A stretch of DNA of 64,000 bases, from contig NZ_VHLL01000001.1 in assembly GCF_025384765.1 (NCBI RefSeq), positions 1-64,000 of the forward strand, read 5' to 3'. Each line of letters opens with the position of its first letter. The stretch's first letter is position 1. Source of the DNA: Methanoculleus formosensis (lineage in GTDB: Archaea; Halobacteriota; Methanomicrobia; Methanomicrobiales; Methanoculleaceae). The notes under the pieces are model-generated. The model saw only the letters and a program-made list of their open reading frames with translations, searched no databases and was not told the origin of the DNA. Positions 41,096 to 49,105 of the stretch are shown here, one piece after another. The position numbers were made by a program, and so were the translations under genes.

Positions 41096-41647
41096 ATGGC
41101 AAACGTAACATCCGGCGTCGGCAGGCCCGGGCTCAGCGCATCGGTTCCCCTGCCGCGGTGGCTCGTCCTGCTCCAGGGCATCATCGCCCTTGCCCTCGGC
41201 ATCCTGCTTCTGGCGTACCCCGTCGGGGTCCTTCTCGTTCTCACCGTCCTCCTCGGCATATACTGGATGATCAACGGGGCATTCGTCCTCCTGAGCCTCT
41301 ATTCGGACAGGTCCGACCGGGGATGGAAGGCGCTCGTCGGTGGCCTCGGGCTCCTCGCCGGCATCCTGGTTCTGGCCTACCCGCTCTACAGCACCGTCCT
41401 CCTTCCGTCGTTCCTTGCCATCATCGTCGGCGTGGCGGGGCTGGTCATCGGGGCCGTCCATCTGGTACGGGGATTTTCGGGCGCGGGCCTGGGAGCAGGA
41501 GTTCTCGGCATCGTGAGCATCATCTTCGGGCTCATTCTGGTTGCAAACCCGTTCATCGCCGCTCTCACGCTGGTGACGATCCTCGCGGTCCTCGCCATCA
41601 TCGGGGGAGGGCTGACGATCGTCTTTGCCCTCTGGAGGCCCGCATAG
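41096..41647 (+). CDS. HdeD-like DUF308 membrane protein
   Basis: A 183-residue protein with six transmembrane helices built from three repeats of the DUF308 hairpin: WLVLLQGIIALALGILLLAYPVGVLLVLTVLLGIYWMINGAFVLL, the region KALVGGLGLLAGILVLAYPLYSTVLLPSFLAIIVGVAGLVIGAVHLV, and a third copy. HdeD of E. coli contributes to acid resistance at high cell density. Archaeal members are common and uncharacterised. It is divergent from cardiolipin synthase across a 150-base promoter region. Confidence 0.9.
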   Translation: MANVTSGVGRPGLSASVPLPRWLVLLQGIIALALGILLLAYPVGVLLVLTVLLGIYWMINGAFVLLSLYSDRSDRGWKALVGGLGLLAGILVLAYPLYSTVLLPSFLAIIVGVAGLVIGAVHLVRGFSGAGLGAGVLGIVSIIFGLILVANPFIAALTLVTILAVLAIIGGGLTIVFALWRPA

Positions 41648-41798
41648 CAAACCGGCCCGCATGGCACGACAGCGTCCCCCCTCATAACGAGGGGGCCGCC
41701 CCACAAGACCGCGATAGGGAGGCCGGCGGAGTATTGAACTCCTCCGGGTGGAGAGGCGAGATCGGTACACCGGTGGTGCATCTCCCGCCGGAGAGCCA

Positions 41799-41810
41799 TA
41801 CCTTTTTTTC
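41799..41810 (+). promoter_or_regulatory. T-rich promoter element
   Basis: TACCTTTTTTTC ends 23 bases before ATG 41834, matching the position of the similar element before the other SpoIIAA-like gene. Confidence 0.4.
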
Positions 41811-41833
41811 TTCAGCGCGCTATAGGGGCACCC

Positions 41834-42226
41834 ATGCTTGACCGGATGAAGGAGAGTTCAGGACCCGTGGTCGGGTTCCGCTTCGACGGGAAACTGAGCG
41901 AGAGTGAGTATACCACCCTTCTGGTCCCCGAGCTCGAACGAGCGATGAACAACCACCGGAACGCCCGCGTCCTCCTGAAGATCGAGGGGTTCCGCAGCTG
42001 GAGGCCGGGGGAGGGGTGGGACGCCTTCAGGGAGTGGCCCGACCTTGAGAGGGTCGACCGGATCGCCGTCGTCGGCGGAGAGCGGTGGCGGGAATGGATG
42101 AACCACCTCCCGGGACTCTTTGTCGGCTTTACCGGGGTCGATGTACGTTACTTCCCGGAGAGCCGTCTCCGGGACGCCTGGGGCTGGCTTCGCGAGGGGC
42201 TCGTGGTCATGATGGTTCCAGAATAA
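41834..42226 (+). CDS. SpoIIAA-like protein, copy 2
   Basis: A 130-residue paralogue of 38166-38558, the same length. It has VVGFRFDGKLSESEYTTLLVPELERAMNNHRNARVLLKIEGFRSWRPGEGWDAFREW, then RVDRIAVVGGERWREWMNHLPGLFVGFTGVDVRYFPES. Several stretches are nearly identical to copy 1 (VGGExWxEWMNxLPGLFVGFTGxDVRYF), which suggests a fairly recent duplication or strong constraint. It is followed after 18 bases by an AI-2E permease gene. Confidence 0.85.
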   Translation: MLDRMKESSGPVVGFRFDGKLSESEYTTLLVPELERAMNNHRNARVLLKIEGFRSWRPGEGWDAFREWPDLERVDRIAVVGGERWREWMNHLPGLFVGFTGVDVRYFPESRLRDAWGWLREGLVVMMVPE

Positions 42227-42244
42227 AGGGCAGAACCCGGGGTT

Positions 42245-43303
42245 GTGACGTATGAGGAGCCCCCCGACGACCCTAACTCTTCGAGGGGGGTGACCGTGCC
42301 CGCCCCCTCCCGCCTCGCATCCCTCACCCGGGTCGTCGTCATCGCTGCCGTCATCGCCACCGGCATGTACCTCGGCGCCGCGATCGTGAACCCGGTGCTC
42401 GTCGGGCTCGTCCTGGCGATCATCGTCACACCAACCGTGCACCATCTGCAAGAGCGCGGGGTGCCCCGGGTGGCGGGGGTGCTGGCGATGGTCGGGGCGA
42501 TCGCCGGCGTCACTCTGCTGCTCGTCGCGCTCCTGAGCCTCTCGCTCATCGAGCTCGACAGCGCGCTGCCTGCTTACCAGGACCTCTTACAGGCGCAAAT
42601 CCTGGGGCTGCAGTCGTGGTTTGCTGACCTCGGAGTCGGGGTATCGGCACAACCGCCCGAACCGCCGAACGGCTCCGTCCTCATCCCGCCGCTCTGGGAG
42701 ATCCTTGCCGGACTCTCTCTCCTGGCCATCGATTTTCTGGTCATCCTGATAGTAACCGTCCTCATTCTTCTGGAGGCAGACGCGTTCCGGGGGCGACTCG
42801 CCCGGAGCCTCGGAACCGGCGCCATGGCGGAACTCAGCCGCGCCGCGAGCAGCCTGTCTGCATACGCATCCTTGCGCACCAGGAACGGGCTTGCAACCGG
42901 CATCGCCGTCGCAGTCCTCCTGCTGCTCCTCGGGGTCGACGCCCCGGTGCTCTGGGCGGTCCTGATCGTCGTGCTCGGCTACATCCCCTACTTCGGGACG
43001 CCTGTCGCATCGGCGCCCCCGATCGGGCTTGCCTGGCTCCAGGGTGGTCTTCCGGGGGCGCTCGCGGTTGCGATCGGCATCTTCGTCATCGACGTCCTCG
43101 CCCGTCGCCTCCTCCTGCCCTACCCTGCCGAGCGGGCGCTTGAGATCTCGCCACCGGTGATCGTCCTCTCGGTCCTCGCCTGGACGCTGGTGCTCGGTGT
43201 TCCCGGGCTGTTTCTGGCGGCTCCCCTGACATTACTCATAAAAGCGGCGCTCGCGGGTTCTGTTGAGACACGGTGGCTCGGGATGCTGATGGAGCGGACC
43301 TGA
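42245..43303 (+). CDS. AI-2E family transporter, copy 2
   Basis: A 352-residue AI-2E/TqsA-like permease, paralogous to 35162-36217 but with a longer polar N-terminus (TYEEPPDDPNSSRGVTVPAPSRLASLTR). Helices begin VVVIAAVIATGMYLGAAIVNPVLVGLVLAIIVTPTVHHLQERGVPRV, aligning with the first copy. The C-terminus is GVPGLFLAAPLTLLIKAALAGSVETRWLGMLM. GTG 42245 is used here; GTG 42287 would remove the polar tail. Substrate unknown. Confidence 0.85.
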   Translation: MTYEEPPDDPNSSRGVTVPAPSRLASLTRVVVIAAVIATGMYLGAAIVNPVLVGLVLAIIVTPTVHHLQERGVPRVAGVLAMVGAIAGVTLLLVALLSLSLIELDSALPAYQDLLQAQILGLQSWFADLGVGVSAQPPEPPNGSVLIPPLWEILAGLSLLAIDFLVILIVTVLILLEADAFRGRLARSLGTGAMAELSRAASSLSAYASLRTRNGLATGIAVAVLLLLLGVDAPVLWAVLIVVLGYIPYFGTPVASAPPIGLAWLQGGLPGALAVAIGIFVIDVLARRLLLPYPAERALEISPPVIVLSVLAWTLVLGVPGLFLAAPLTLLIKAALAGSVETRWLGMLMERT

Positions 43304-43328
43304 TGCAGATCGGGACGGGCGACGAGCG

Positions 43329-43338
43329 CATATTTATG
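43329..43338 (+). promoter_or_regulatory. TATA box for the methyltransferase gene
   Basis: GCATATTTATG region 23-32 bases before ATG 43361, the right distance for a leaderless or near-leaderless transcript. Confidence 0.5.
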
Positions 43339-43360
43339 TCTCGACGCCTAACGCAGAGTC

Positions 43361-44386
43361 ATGCACTGTCCGGTCTGCGGAGGCGACTGCGTCACGGACG
43401 CCCGCACCATCCTTGCGGAACTACCGGGCCGTTTCGCCCCGTGCCCCGACTGCATGGGGCTTGTCTACGACAAGTCGAGCCCTCCCCCCGATATCGATAC
43501 GGCGGAGCCGTGCCCCTCCTGTGGAAAGCGGTTCATCGACGAGGTCTTTGCTGATATATACCGGGTGATGGCCGCCGAAGGGGATCTCGCCGGGACCGAA
43601 CCCCTCGCCGCGGCCGGAACGCCGCTCGTCCACCCCGGGTTTGCGATGCGCTCCGCCCCCTACCTCCCGCCACGGTCGCTCGTCCTCCTCTCCCGGTCGG
43701 TCGGGGAGCGGGCGGCCGCCCGGCTGGTCGACGAGGTCCCCGAGGTCCGGGGGGTCGTCAGGACGGGGGCCGGAAGACCGGGGATCGGCGACACCGGTGC
43801 CGAGCCGCAGGCCTACACCCTTCTTGCCGGGTGCGACGTCCGGGCCGATGTATTCCCGACCCGCGCAGGATCGGTCGTCGTCTACAAACAGCAATCGGTC
43901 CTGCACATCGAGTTCTCCCGGGGCCAGAACGAGAAGATCCTCTCGCTCGAGCGCGAGATCGACCGGCACCGCCCGGAGACATTCGTCGACGCCTGTTCGG
44001 GCGCCGGAACCCTCGGTCTTGCCGCCGCCCGGGCGGGAGTCCCCCGGGTGATCGCGAACGACGCCTGGTACGCGGCCGCCTTCTGGACCGCCTGCAACAT
44101 CGGGGTGAACCGGGAGTTCCTCGGTATCGAGGAGGTGGCGATGCACGCATCCTACGACGACCTCCGCCGCCGGCCGATCGCGCGGGATCCGGTCATGGTC
44201 GCCACCGCCGCCGGAACGCAGGAGATCGAGGTCTACCAGGGCGACCTGCGGCTGCTTTTTGCCGTCCTCCCGCCCGAGATCGATCTCTCTGCCCTCGACC
44301 TCTTCGAGAAGAACGACGGGCGCAAGGTCGAAGAGATCACCGGAGCCTGGCGTGCCCGGGTGGGCGGAGCTATTTTTATCCCATAG
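43361..44386 (+). CDS. SAM-dependent methyltransferase with zinc ribbons
   Basis: A 341-residue protein. The first 60 residues carry two cysteine knuckle pairs (MHCPVCGGDC, FAPCPDCMG, then CPSCGKRF) likely binding zinc. The C-terminal half is a Rossmann methyltransferase: ETFVDACSGAGTLGLAAARAGVPRVIANDAWYAAAFWTACNIGVN, the motif I GxGxG form being CSGAGTLG. The middle (FPTRAGSVVVYKQQSVLHIEFSRGQNEK) is distinctive. It is probably an RNA or protein methyltransferase of a methanogen-specific group; the substrate is unknown. Its coding end contains the TATA box of the SRP RNA gene. Confidence 0.78.
   Translation: MHCPVCGGDCVTDARTILAELPGRFAPCPDCMGLVYDKSSPPPDIDTAEPCPSCGKRFIDEVFADIYRVMAAEGDLAGTEPLAAAGTPLVHPGFAMRSAPYLPPRSLVLLSRSVGERAAARLVDEVPEVRGVVRTGAGRPGIGDTGAEPQAYTLLAGCDVRADVFPTRAGSVVVYKQQSVLHIEFSRGQNEKILSLEREIDRHRPETFVDACSGAGTLGLAAARAGVPRVIANDAWYAAAFWTACNIGVNREFLGIEEVAMHASYDDLRRRPIARDPVMVATAAGTQEIEVYQGDLRLLFAVLPPEIDLSALDLFEKNDGRKVEEITGAWRARVGGAIFIP
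44370..44379 (+). promoter_or_regulatory. TATA box of SRP RNA gene
   Basis: CTATTTTTAT lies inside the last codons of the methyltransferase gene, 20-29 bases before the 5' end of the SRP RNA. Confidence 0.6.
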
Positions 44387-44398
44387 AATCCAGTATAT

Positions 44399-44709
44399 AC
44401 GGGGACTAGCCCGGGTGGCTCGGCGTCACCTGTCACCCGAAACCGCCGTCAGCGGGGGGCGAAGTCTGAGGAAGGCCGCAGCGGCCTGCAGGAACCTCTG
44501 CGTCCCGACGGAGAAGCCTCGTCCCATGAGGTCGGCGGAGAGGGATCAAAGCCCCGGAGGGGGCGGCGACCTTTTGCCGCGGGTACCGGTTCAGGCCCGG
44601 AAGGGAGCAGACTTACCGTGGACGTTCGGCGCCCATGGGGTTGCGGGGTGGAGGAGGGATGCTGCGGTGAATGCTTGTGCGCACGGTCGACCGAGGACGT
44701 GTCCCCAAC
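44399..44709 (+). ncRNA. ffs: Signal recognition particle 7S RNA
   Basis: The 5' part has the archaeal Alu-domain sequence (ACTAGCCCGGGTGGCTCGGC, then CCTGTCACCCGAAACCGCC). The S-domain shows the conserved SRP54-binding loop GTTCAGGCCCGGAAGGGAGCAG at about 44589-44610. The ends pair: GGGGAC at 44401-44406 with GTCCCC at 44701-44706. The length of about 310 bases equals that of other archaeal 7S RNAs. It scaffolds SRP54/SRP19 for cotranslational targeting. The malate dehydrogenase ATG is 11 bases beyond its end, so the two may share transcripts. Confidence 0.95.
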
Positions 44710-44719
44710 GGCGATCTCC

Positions 44720-45673
44720 ATGACAAAAGTAACGATTCTTGGGGCTACAGGGAACGTCGGCGCATTTGCGGCCCACACTGTATCCGAGATCCCCTACGTC
44801 AGCGACATGCTGCTCGTGGGAAGGCCCGGACGCGAAGATTTTCTCGCAGGTTGTTGCCGTGACCTATCCGACTCGTTTGCTGCACGCGGCACCGACGTCC
44901 GTCTCTCCTACAGCACCAGTCTTCTCGACGCGAAAGACTCGGACGTCATCATCTGCACGGCAGGGGTGCCCCGACGGCCGGGACAGGACCGAAACGACCT
45001 CGCCTTCGAGAACGCAAAGATCATTGCCGGGACCGCCGAGACGATCGGTCGAACATCGCCCGACGCCATCCTCTTTCTCGTCACGAACCCCGTCGACGTC
45101 ATGACCGCCGTCGCCCTGAAGTATTCGGGGCTCCCGTCAAGACAGATCTTCGGCCTCGGAACACATCTCGACTCGATGCGCCTGAAGTCCCTGATTGCGC
45201 GGTACTTCCGCGTCCACGTCAGCGAGGTGCATACCCGTATCATCGGCGAGCACGGCGACAGCATGGTTCCGCTCTGGTCGGCGACGACGATCGGCGGCAT
45301 CCGGATCACGAACCTGCCCACCTTCTCGGGACTGCCTGCGCAGGAGATGATCGAGGCCGTCAGGACGAGCGGCGAGGCGATCATCAGGGATAAGGGCTCG
45401 ACCGTCTACGGGCCGGGTGAAGCGATTGCAACGCTTGTCCGGACGATCCTCGGAGACGAAAACCGCATCCTCACGGTATCGAGTTACATCAAGAGCGAGA
45501 TCCACGGGATCGGCGATGTCTGCATCGGGGTGCCCGCCCGCATCAATCGCGACGGCGTCTTTCCGGTTCCACTCAGCCTCGAAGGGAGCGAAGTCGCCGG
45601 ATTCAGCGAGTCGGTCAAGAAGATCCGCAGCGTCACCGCCGACGTGATGGAACGGCTCGAAGAGGCCCGCTAA
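44720..45673 (+). CDS. mdh: Malate dehydrogenase (LDH/MDH superfamily)
   Basis: A 317-residue NAD(P)-dependent malate dehydrogenase. The dinucleotide motif GATGNVG is at residues 8-14. The substrate loop is AGVPRRPGQDR, with Arg where lactate enzymes have Gln, arguing for oxaloacetate/malate. Other marks are the LVTNPVDVMT motif and catalytic His178 in GEHGDS. In methanogens it serves the partial TCA route. ATG 44720 lies just past SRP RNA; an upstream extension runs through that RNA and is rejected. A GATCTCC-type region gives no obvious ribosome site. Confidence 0.92.
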   Translation: MTKVTILGATGNVGAFAAHTVSEIPYVSDMLLVGRPGREDFLAGCCRDLSDSFAARGTDVRLSYSTSLLDAKDSDVIICTAGVPRRPGQDRNDLAFENAKIIAGTAETIGRTSPDAILFLVTNPVDVMTAVALKYSGLPSRQIFGLGTHLDSMRLKSLIARYFRVHVSEVHTRIIGEHGDSMVPLWSATTIGGIRITNLPTFSGLPAQEMIEAVRTSGEAIIRDKGSTVYGPGEAIATLVRTILGDENRILTVSSYIKSEIHGIGDVCIGVPARINRDGVFPVPLSLEGSEVAGFSESVKKIRSVTADVMERLEEAR

Positions 45674-45698
45674 GAAGAGTGGGTATCGAGGATCCCAC

Positions 45699-45953
45699 TT
45701 ACACAAGAGTAGATTCGACGATCTCGGCGCTTGCGACGCCTTCTATCTTCTGAAGCGCTGCTTCGACCTTATCGGGAGCGCCGGCACTGTCGGGGACGAC
45801 CACGGCGGCTTTCAACGCCACGAGACCGAAGCCGATCGGCTCTTCCCGGATATCATCGACCGGGACGGCCGCCTTGATCGCCGCTTTGAGCGCTTCACGG
45901 TCGACTTCCGGCGACTCCGGCATTATCTTCACGATTATGGCTACGTTTCCCAT
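45699..45953 (-). CDS. ef1B: Translation elongation factor aEF1B (1-beta)
   Basis: The 84-residue archaeal EF-1 beta, nucleotide exchange factor for aEF1A. The whole protein is the EF1-guanine-nucleotide-exchange fold: GNVAIIVKIMPESPEVDREALKAAIKAAVP, DDIREEPIGFGLVALKAAVVVPD, and a C-terminal VEAALQKIEGVASAEIVESTLV. It starts two bases after the stop of the zinc-ribbon gene, a neighbour pair conserved in euryarchaea, and is translated from the same mRNA. Confidence 0.95.
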   Translation of the reverse strand: MGNVAIIVKIMPESPEVDREALKAAIKAAVPVDDIREEPIGFGLVALKAAVVVPDSAGAPDKVEAALQKIEGVASAEIVESTLV

Positions 45954-45955
45954 GG

Positions 45956-46120
45956 TTATGGCCCCTGGAACCCACACTTCGGGCACGTATACCCTATGCT
46001 CTGCTCCCTGCACCGGTAGCACCGGCTGACCTGGTGCGCGCACGACGGGCATGGGAACCGGGTAGAGCCTTCTTCAGCCAGTGTGGCGTTACAGGAGGTA
46101 CATCGTTCTCTCGCTGTCAT
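45956..46120 (-). CDS. Small zinc-ribbon protein (HVO_2753-like)
   Basis: A 54-residue protein from ATG 46120 to TAA 45956 with four zinc knuckles: CTSC, CPSC, CYRC and CPKCG (RERCTSCNATLAEEG, FPCPSCAHQVSRCYRC, YTCPKCGFQGP). Two zinc ions are expected. It resembles the archaeal small zinc-finger family typified by haloarchaeal HVO_2753 (family recalled from memory), which is usually encoded just before aEF1B and may act in translation. GAGGAAG stands 5 bases before the ATG. Confidence 0.85.
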   Translation of the reverse strand: MTARERCTSCNATLAEEGSTRFPCPSCAHQVSRCYRCREQSIGYTCPKCGFQGP

Positions 46121-46164
46121 CTTGCTTCCTCGAATGTTAACCTATCATATCGCTGCCGCAGCAG

Positions 46165-46767
46165 TTAAAATCTCGGATCGACGAGAGTCCCGATGACCGG
46201 CTCGTCACGGAGAGCACGACGGACACGGTCGTCGTGCCTGCCGTTGATCACCCGGGCAGCGATACCGTGTTCGAAGACAAACCGGATGAACGTGGGATCG
46301 ACCTCGTCGGGGGTGATCGTGGGATCCTCGACGCGCTCGAGGAGTCTCCGACGGTGGTGGATGCCGTCGACCGATTTCAGGAGGAGGAGATCGGAGGAGA
46401 GTTCGCGGGCGACCCAGGCGGCGATGGTGTCGGAGGTGACGTCCCAGGAGTGGGGGAGGGGGTCGGACTCCCGGAGAGCGCAGTACGGGAGGAGGACTGT
46501 CACCCCGGCTGGAAGCGCGACGGCGGTGGTTGCCGGGATGCCGTGCGAGGCGATGTACCATGCGAACTGCTCCATGCCGGCGATCGCCATCCAGTGGGCG
46601 GCGTCCTCGGAGACGTCGAGCCGCCGGACGAGGTCGGCGAACTTCCCGCCGCCGGGCACGATCAGCACCGGGCGACCGGCCTCCCTGAAGAGGTCGAGCA
46701 GGGAGACGACCCGGTCGAAGAGGCTCCCTCCGACCTTGACAACCAGCGGGGAGCGAGGAGAATCCAT
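46165..46767 (-). CDS. mfnE: Amino-acid-kinase family protein, probable MfnE
   Basis: A 200-residue kinase of the amino acid kinase fold: VVKVGGSLFD at the N-terminus, VLIVPGGGKFADLVRR, then DAAHWMAIAGMEQFAWYIA, and a C-terminal SDLLLLKSVDGI block. The short length and DDAAHW-type segment match the methanogen enzyme MfnE, which phosphorylates 5-(aminomethyl)-3-furanmethanol phosphate in methanofuran biosynthesis. The alternative is a paralogous small amino-acid kinase. It lies upstream of the zinc-ribbon and aEF1B genes on the same strand. Confidence 0.75.
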   Translation of the reverse strand: MDSPRSPLVVKVGGSLFDRVVSLLDLFREAGRPVLIVPGGGKFADLVRRLDVSEDAAHWMAIAGMEQFAWYIASHGIPATTAVALPAGVTVLLPYCALRESDPLPHSWDVTSDTIAAWVARELSSDLLLLKSVDGIHHRRRLLERVEDPTITPDEVDPTFIRFVFEHGIAARVINGRHDDRVRRALRDEPVIGTLVDPRF

Positions 46768-46809
46768 ATCGCTCTGCTATTAAACCGGCGATGACATAAC
46801 TCTTTACGT

Positions 46810-48483
46810 ATGCGCCGGATCGCCGCTGCCGTCCTGCTCCTCTGCCTCCTTGCCGGCTGTGCCGGCGCTGTCCAGATCGTCGAGTTCTGCCCGGACCCCT
46901 ACCTGTCCGGCGATCTCGACGAGTACCTGGTCCTCGAGGGTGAGGGACTCCTCGACGGCTACGTCCTCTCGGACGGCGAGGGCGGCTACCGGTTCCCGCC
47001 GGGGACGCGGATCGACGGGCAGCTGGTGGTCGCGAGGAGCGGGGCCGCGTTCGAGGAGGTGCACGGCTACTTCCCCGACTTCGAGAGCCAGGAGCGGACG
47101 CCGGCCGTGCCGGACGTGATCCCGAACGGAAACCTCCTGATGGCGAACCGGGCGGACGAACTCCTCCTCTACCGGGGAACCACCCTCGTCCAGGAGATCG
47201 CCTGGCCCCGCGACGTCGCCGCACGGGAAGGGCAGATCCACTACCTCGATGACGGCGTCTGGGACCCGCGCCCGCTCTTTATCGGCCAGTCCCGGTTTGC
47301 ACCCCGGACCTTCGAGGGGGTGGCGGTAGCCGCGTTCGCCGCCCCGGACTGCTCCTACGAGGTCTTCAGGGCCGCCGTCAGAGAGGCGAAGCGCGAGATC
47401 CTCGTGAACGTCTACGAGTTCACCGACGAGAAGATGGCAGGCGACCTCATCGCCGCCCGGGAGCGGGGGGTTACCGTGACCGTCCTCCTCGAGGGCGGGC
47501 CGGTGGGCGGCGTCTCGGCGGAGGGGCGCGCGGTCGCGGGCGCCCTCAACCGGAGCGGCATCCCGGTCCTCGCTATGACGACGACCGATGCCGCCCACGC
47601 GAAGTATCGCTACGACCACGCGAAATACATCGTCATCGACGGCAGGACGGTTCTCCTCGGGAGCGAGAACTTCAAGCCCGGCGGCTACCCGGCACCGGGG
47701 CTGCAGGGCAACCGCGGGTGGGGCGTCCTCATGAAAGACCCGGAACTCGCGGCCTACTTCCGGGAGGTCTTCTTCTTTGATGCGGTGGGCGGCGACATCG
47801 TCCCGCTCGAAGGGACGGCGGCCGAACTCTACACGCCCTGGGCGCCCGACTACACGATCGAGTTCGCCCCCTGCCGCGCGGAGGGGGCGCGGGTGACCCC
47901 GGTCATATCCCCGGATACGAGCGTCCTCATCCTCGAACTGATCGAGAGCGCAGAAGAGAACATCGCGATCGAGCAGGCCTACATCACAAACGAGACGGCC
48001 TCTGAACTCAACCCCTACCTCGCGGCCGCGATCAACGCCTCCCGGCGGGGTGTCACGGTGCGGGTGCTCCTCGACTCTGCCTGGTTCAACACCGAGGGCG
48101 ACACGGACAACGACGAGATGATCGAGATCATCAACCGGATCGCCGCGGCCGAAGGGCTGCCGCTCGAAGCCCGGCTCGCCGACCTCGAAGCAAACAACCT
48201 GGCGAAGATCCACAACAAGGGCGTCGTTGTCGATGGAAAAGTGGTGCTCGTCAGCAGCATCAACTGGAACGCCAACTCACCGGCGTTCAACCGGGAGGCG
48301 GGCGTGATCGTCGAGCACCCGGATATCGCCGGGTATTACGTCGCCGTCTTTGAGGACGACTGGGAGGCGTCAGACGGGAGCGGAGGAAGCGGCCCGGAGC
48401 CCGACCGGCTCAAAATAGCGGCGGCAGCAGGCATACTCGTCGCGCTGACGGGGCTCTACCTCTACCGGCGGAGGCGCACCTGA
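46810..48483 (+). CDS. Exported phospholipase D-like protein
   Basis: A 557-residue exported protein with a lipobox-like signal (LLLCLLAGCAGAVQ), possibly lipid-anchored. The N-terminal beta domain resembles a lamin-tail domain (IVEFCPDPYLSGDLDEYLVLEGEG...YRFPPGTRID). Two phospholipase D modules follow: first HAKYIVIDGRTVLLGSENF, second HNKGVVVDGKVVLVSSINWN, both with HKD-type residues. A C-terminal membrane helix (IAAAAGILVALTGLYLY) and an RRRR tail close it. It likely acts on lipids or nucleic acids outside the cell. CTCTTTACG before the ATG is the only promoter-like sequence. Confidence 0.85.
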   Translation: MRRIAAAVLLLCLLAGCAGAVQIVEFCPDPYLSGDLDEYLVLEGEGLLDGYVLSDGEGGYRFPPGTRIDGQLVVARSGAAFEEVHGYFPDFESQERTPAVPDVIPNGNLLMANRADELLLYRGTTLVQEIAWPRDVAAREGQIHYLDDGVWDPRPLFIGQSRFAPRTFEGVAVAAFAAPDCSYEVFRAAVREAKREILVNVYEFTDEKMAGDLIAARERGVTVTVLLEGGPVGGVSAEGRAVAGALNRSGIPVLAMTTTDAAHAKYRYDHAKYIVIDGRTVLLGSENFKPGGYPAPGLQGNRGWGVLMKDPELAAYFREVFFFDAVGGDIVPLEGTAAELYTPWAPDYTIEFAPCRAEGARVTPVISPDTSVLILELIESAEENIAIEQAYITNETASELNPYLAAAINASRRGVTVRVLLDSAWFNTEGDTDNDEMIEIINRIAAAEGLPLEARLADLEANNLAKIHNKGVVVDGKVVLVSSINWNANSPAFNREAGVIVEHPDIAGYYVAVFEDDWEASDGSGGSGPEPDRLKIAAAAGILVALTGLYLYRRRRT

Positions 48484-48487
48484 GACG

Positions 48488-48805
48488 TCACCGGTTGCCG
48501 GCAAACTCAGTGGAGCGGCAGACGTCGCAGATGGTGATCGCCCCTTCACCGGAGGCGACGGCGGAGACCCACCGCTCGATGACCAGTTCGAGGTTGTCGG
48601 GGAGATCTTCCCGGTTGAACCCGCGCTTCCGGCTCATGTACTGGGATATCGCGGCCCTGCTGATCCCGAGGCGCTTCGAGGCCTCGCTCTGGCTGATCCC
48701 CCGCTCGTTCACCAGACGGTAGACCATCTCGGCACGCATCCTGGGGAGCAGGCTCCGCACAAGGGTGTCGCACCGCATGATGTCGCAGGGGGAGGGTTCG
48801 GTCAT
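48488..48805 (-). CDS. Helix-turn-helix regulator (XRE-like) with Cys pairs
   Basis: A 105-residue DNA-binding protein. A helix-turn-helix of the XRE/TetR-like type is ISQSEASKRLGISRAAISQYMSRKRGF. The C-terminus has CDVC, and the start has CDIMRC, giving possible redox or metal sites. It resembles archaeal transcriptional regulators fused to thiamine enzymes, but no such enzyme domain is present. Its ATG overlaps the stop of the preceding winged-helix gene (ATGA), so the two regulators are coupled. The promoter is the palindrome at 49044-49058. Confidence 0.85.
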   Translation of the reverse strand: MTEPSPCDIMRCDTLVRSLLPRMRAEMVYRLVNERGISQSEASKRLGISRAAISQYMSRKRGFNREDLPDNLELVIERWVSAVASGEGAITICDVCRSTEFAGNR

Positions 48806-49035
48806 TGTGCAGACACCATCTGAGAGTCTTTGTACTCGTAGAGGATCTGGCGGGCATCCCTGAAGTTGAACTTCTCCACGATCATATCGTTGTCTTTGAG
48901 TCGTTTTAAAGCGTATCGGACGGTGCGGGGAGCAAGGCTGCTGAGGCGGACGAGCTCCTTGTGGGTCAGGGCACCCCCGTCCTCGAGCAGGAGAAGGATC
49001 TTTCTCGAGGAGGGGGGCAGGTTCACATCATCCAT
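48802..49035 (-). CDS. Winged-helix transcriptional regulator
   Basis: A 77-residue single winged-helix domain: PPSSRKILLLLEDGGALTHKELVRLSSLAPRTVRYALKRLKDNDMIVEKFNFRDARQILYEY. It resembles TrmB/MarR-type archaeal regulators and has no ligand domain. It is the first gene of a two-regulator operon. Its ATG is nine bases from a 15-bp perfect palindrome, an obvious candidate operator for autoregulation. Confidence 0.85.
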   Translation of the reverse strand: MDDVNLPPSSRKILLLLEDGGALTHKELVRLSSLAPRTVRYALKRLKDNDMIVEKFNFRDARQILYEYKDSQMVSAQ

Positions 49036-49043
49036 ACAGGATA

Positions 49044-49058
49044 GTTAACGCCGTTAAC
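49044..49058. promoter_or_regulatory. Perfect palindromic operator
   Basis: GTTAACGCCGTTAAC is a 15-bp perfect inverted repeat (7-bp arms, 1-base centre). It begins 9 bases upstream of the leftward winged-helix gene and lies 48 bases before the rightward OB-fold gene, so it could control both. Confidence 0.65.
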
Positions 49059-49105
49059 ATATCAAACTGACGGATGTTATTAGCCCGGACATCGAAGGGA
49101 TTATC

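Noticed and set aside
40946-41770. 275-residue N-terminal extension of cardiolipin synthase
   Set aside because: Highly polar, overlaps the HdeD gene and lacks family similarity; a ribosome site fits ATG 40945.
44618-44719. N-terminal extension of malate dehydrogenase
   Set aside because: It lies inside the SRP RNA; the Rossmann motif begins right after ATG 44720.
49060-49105. Intrinsic bacterial-type promoter
   Set aside because: The AT-rich stretch is better read as archaeal promoter plus operator.
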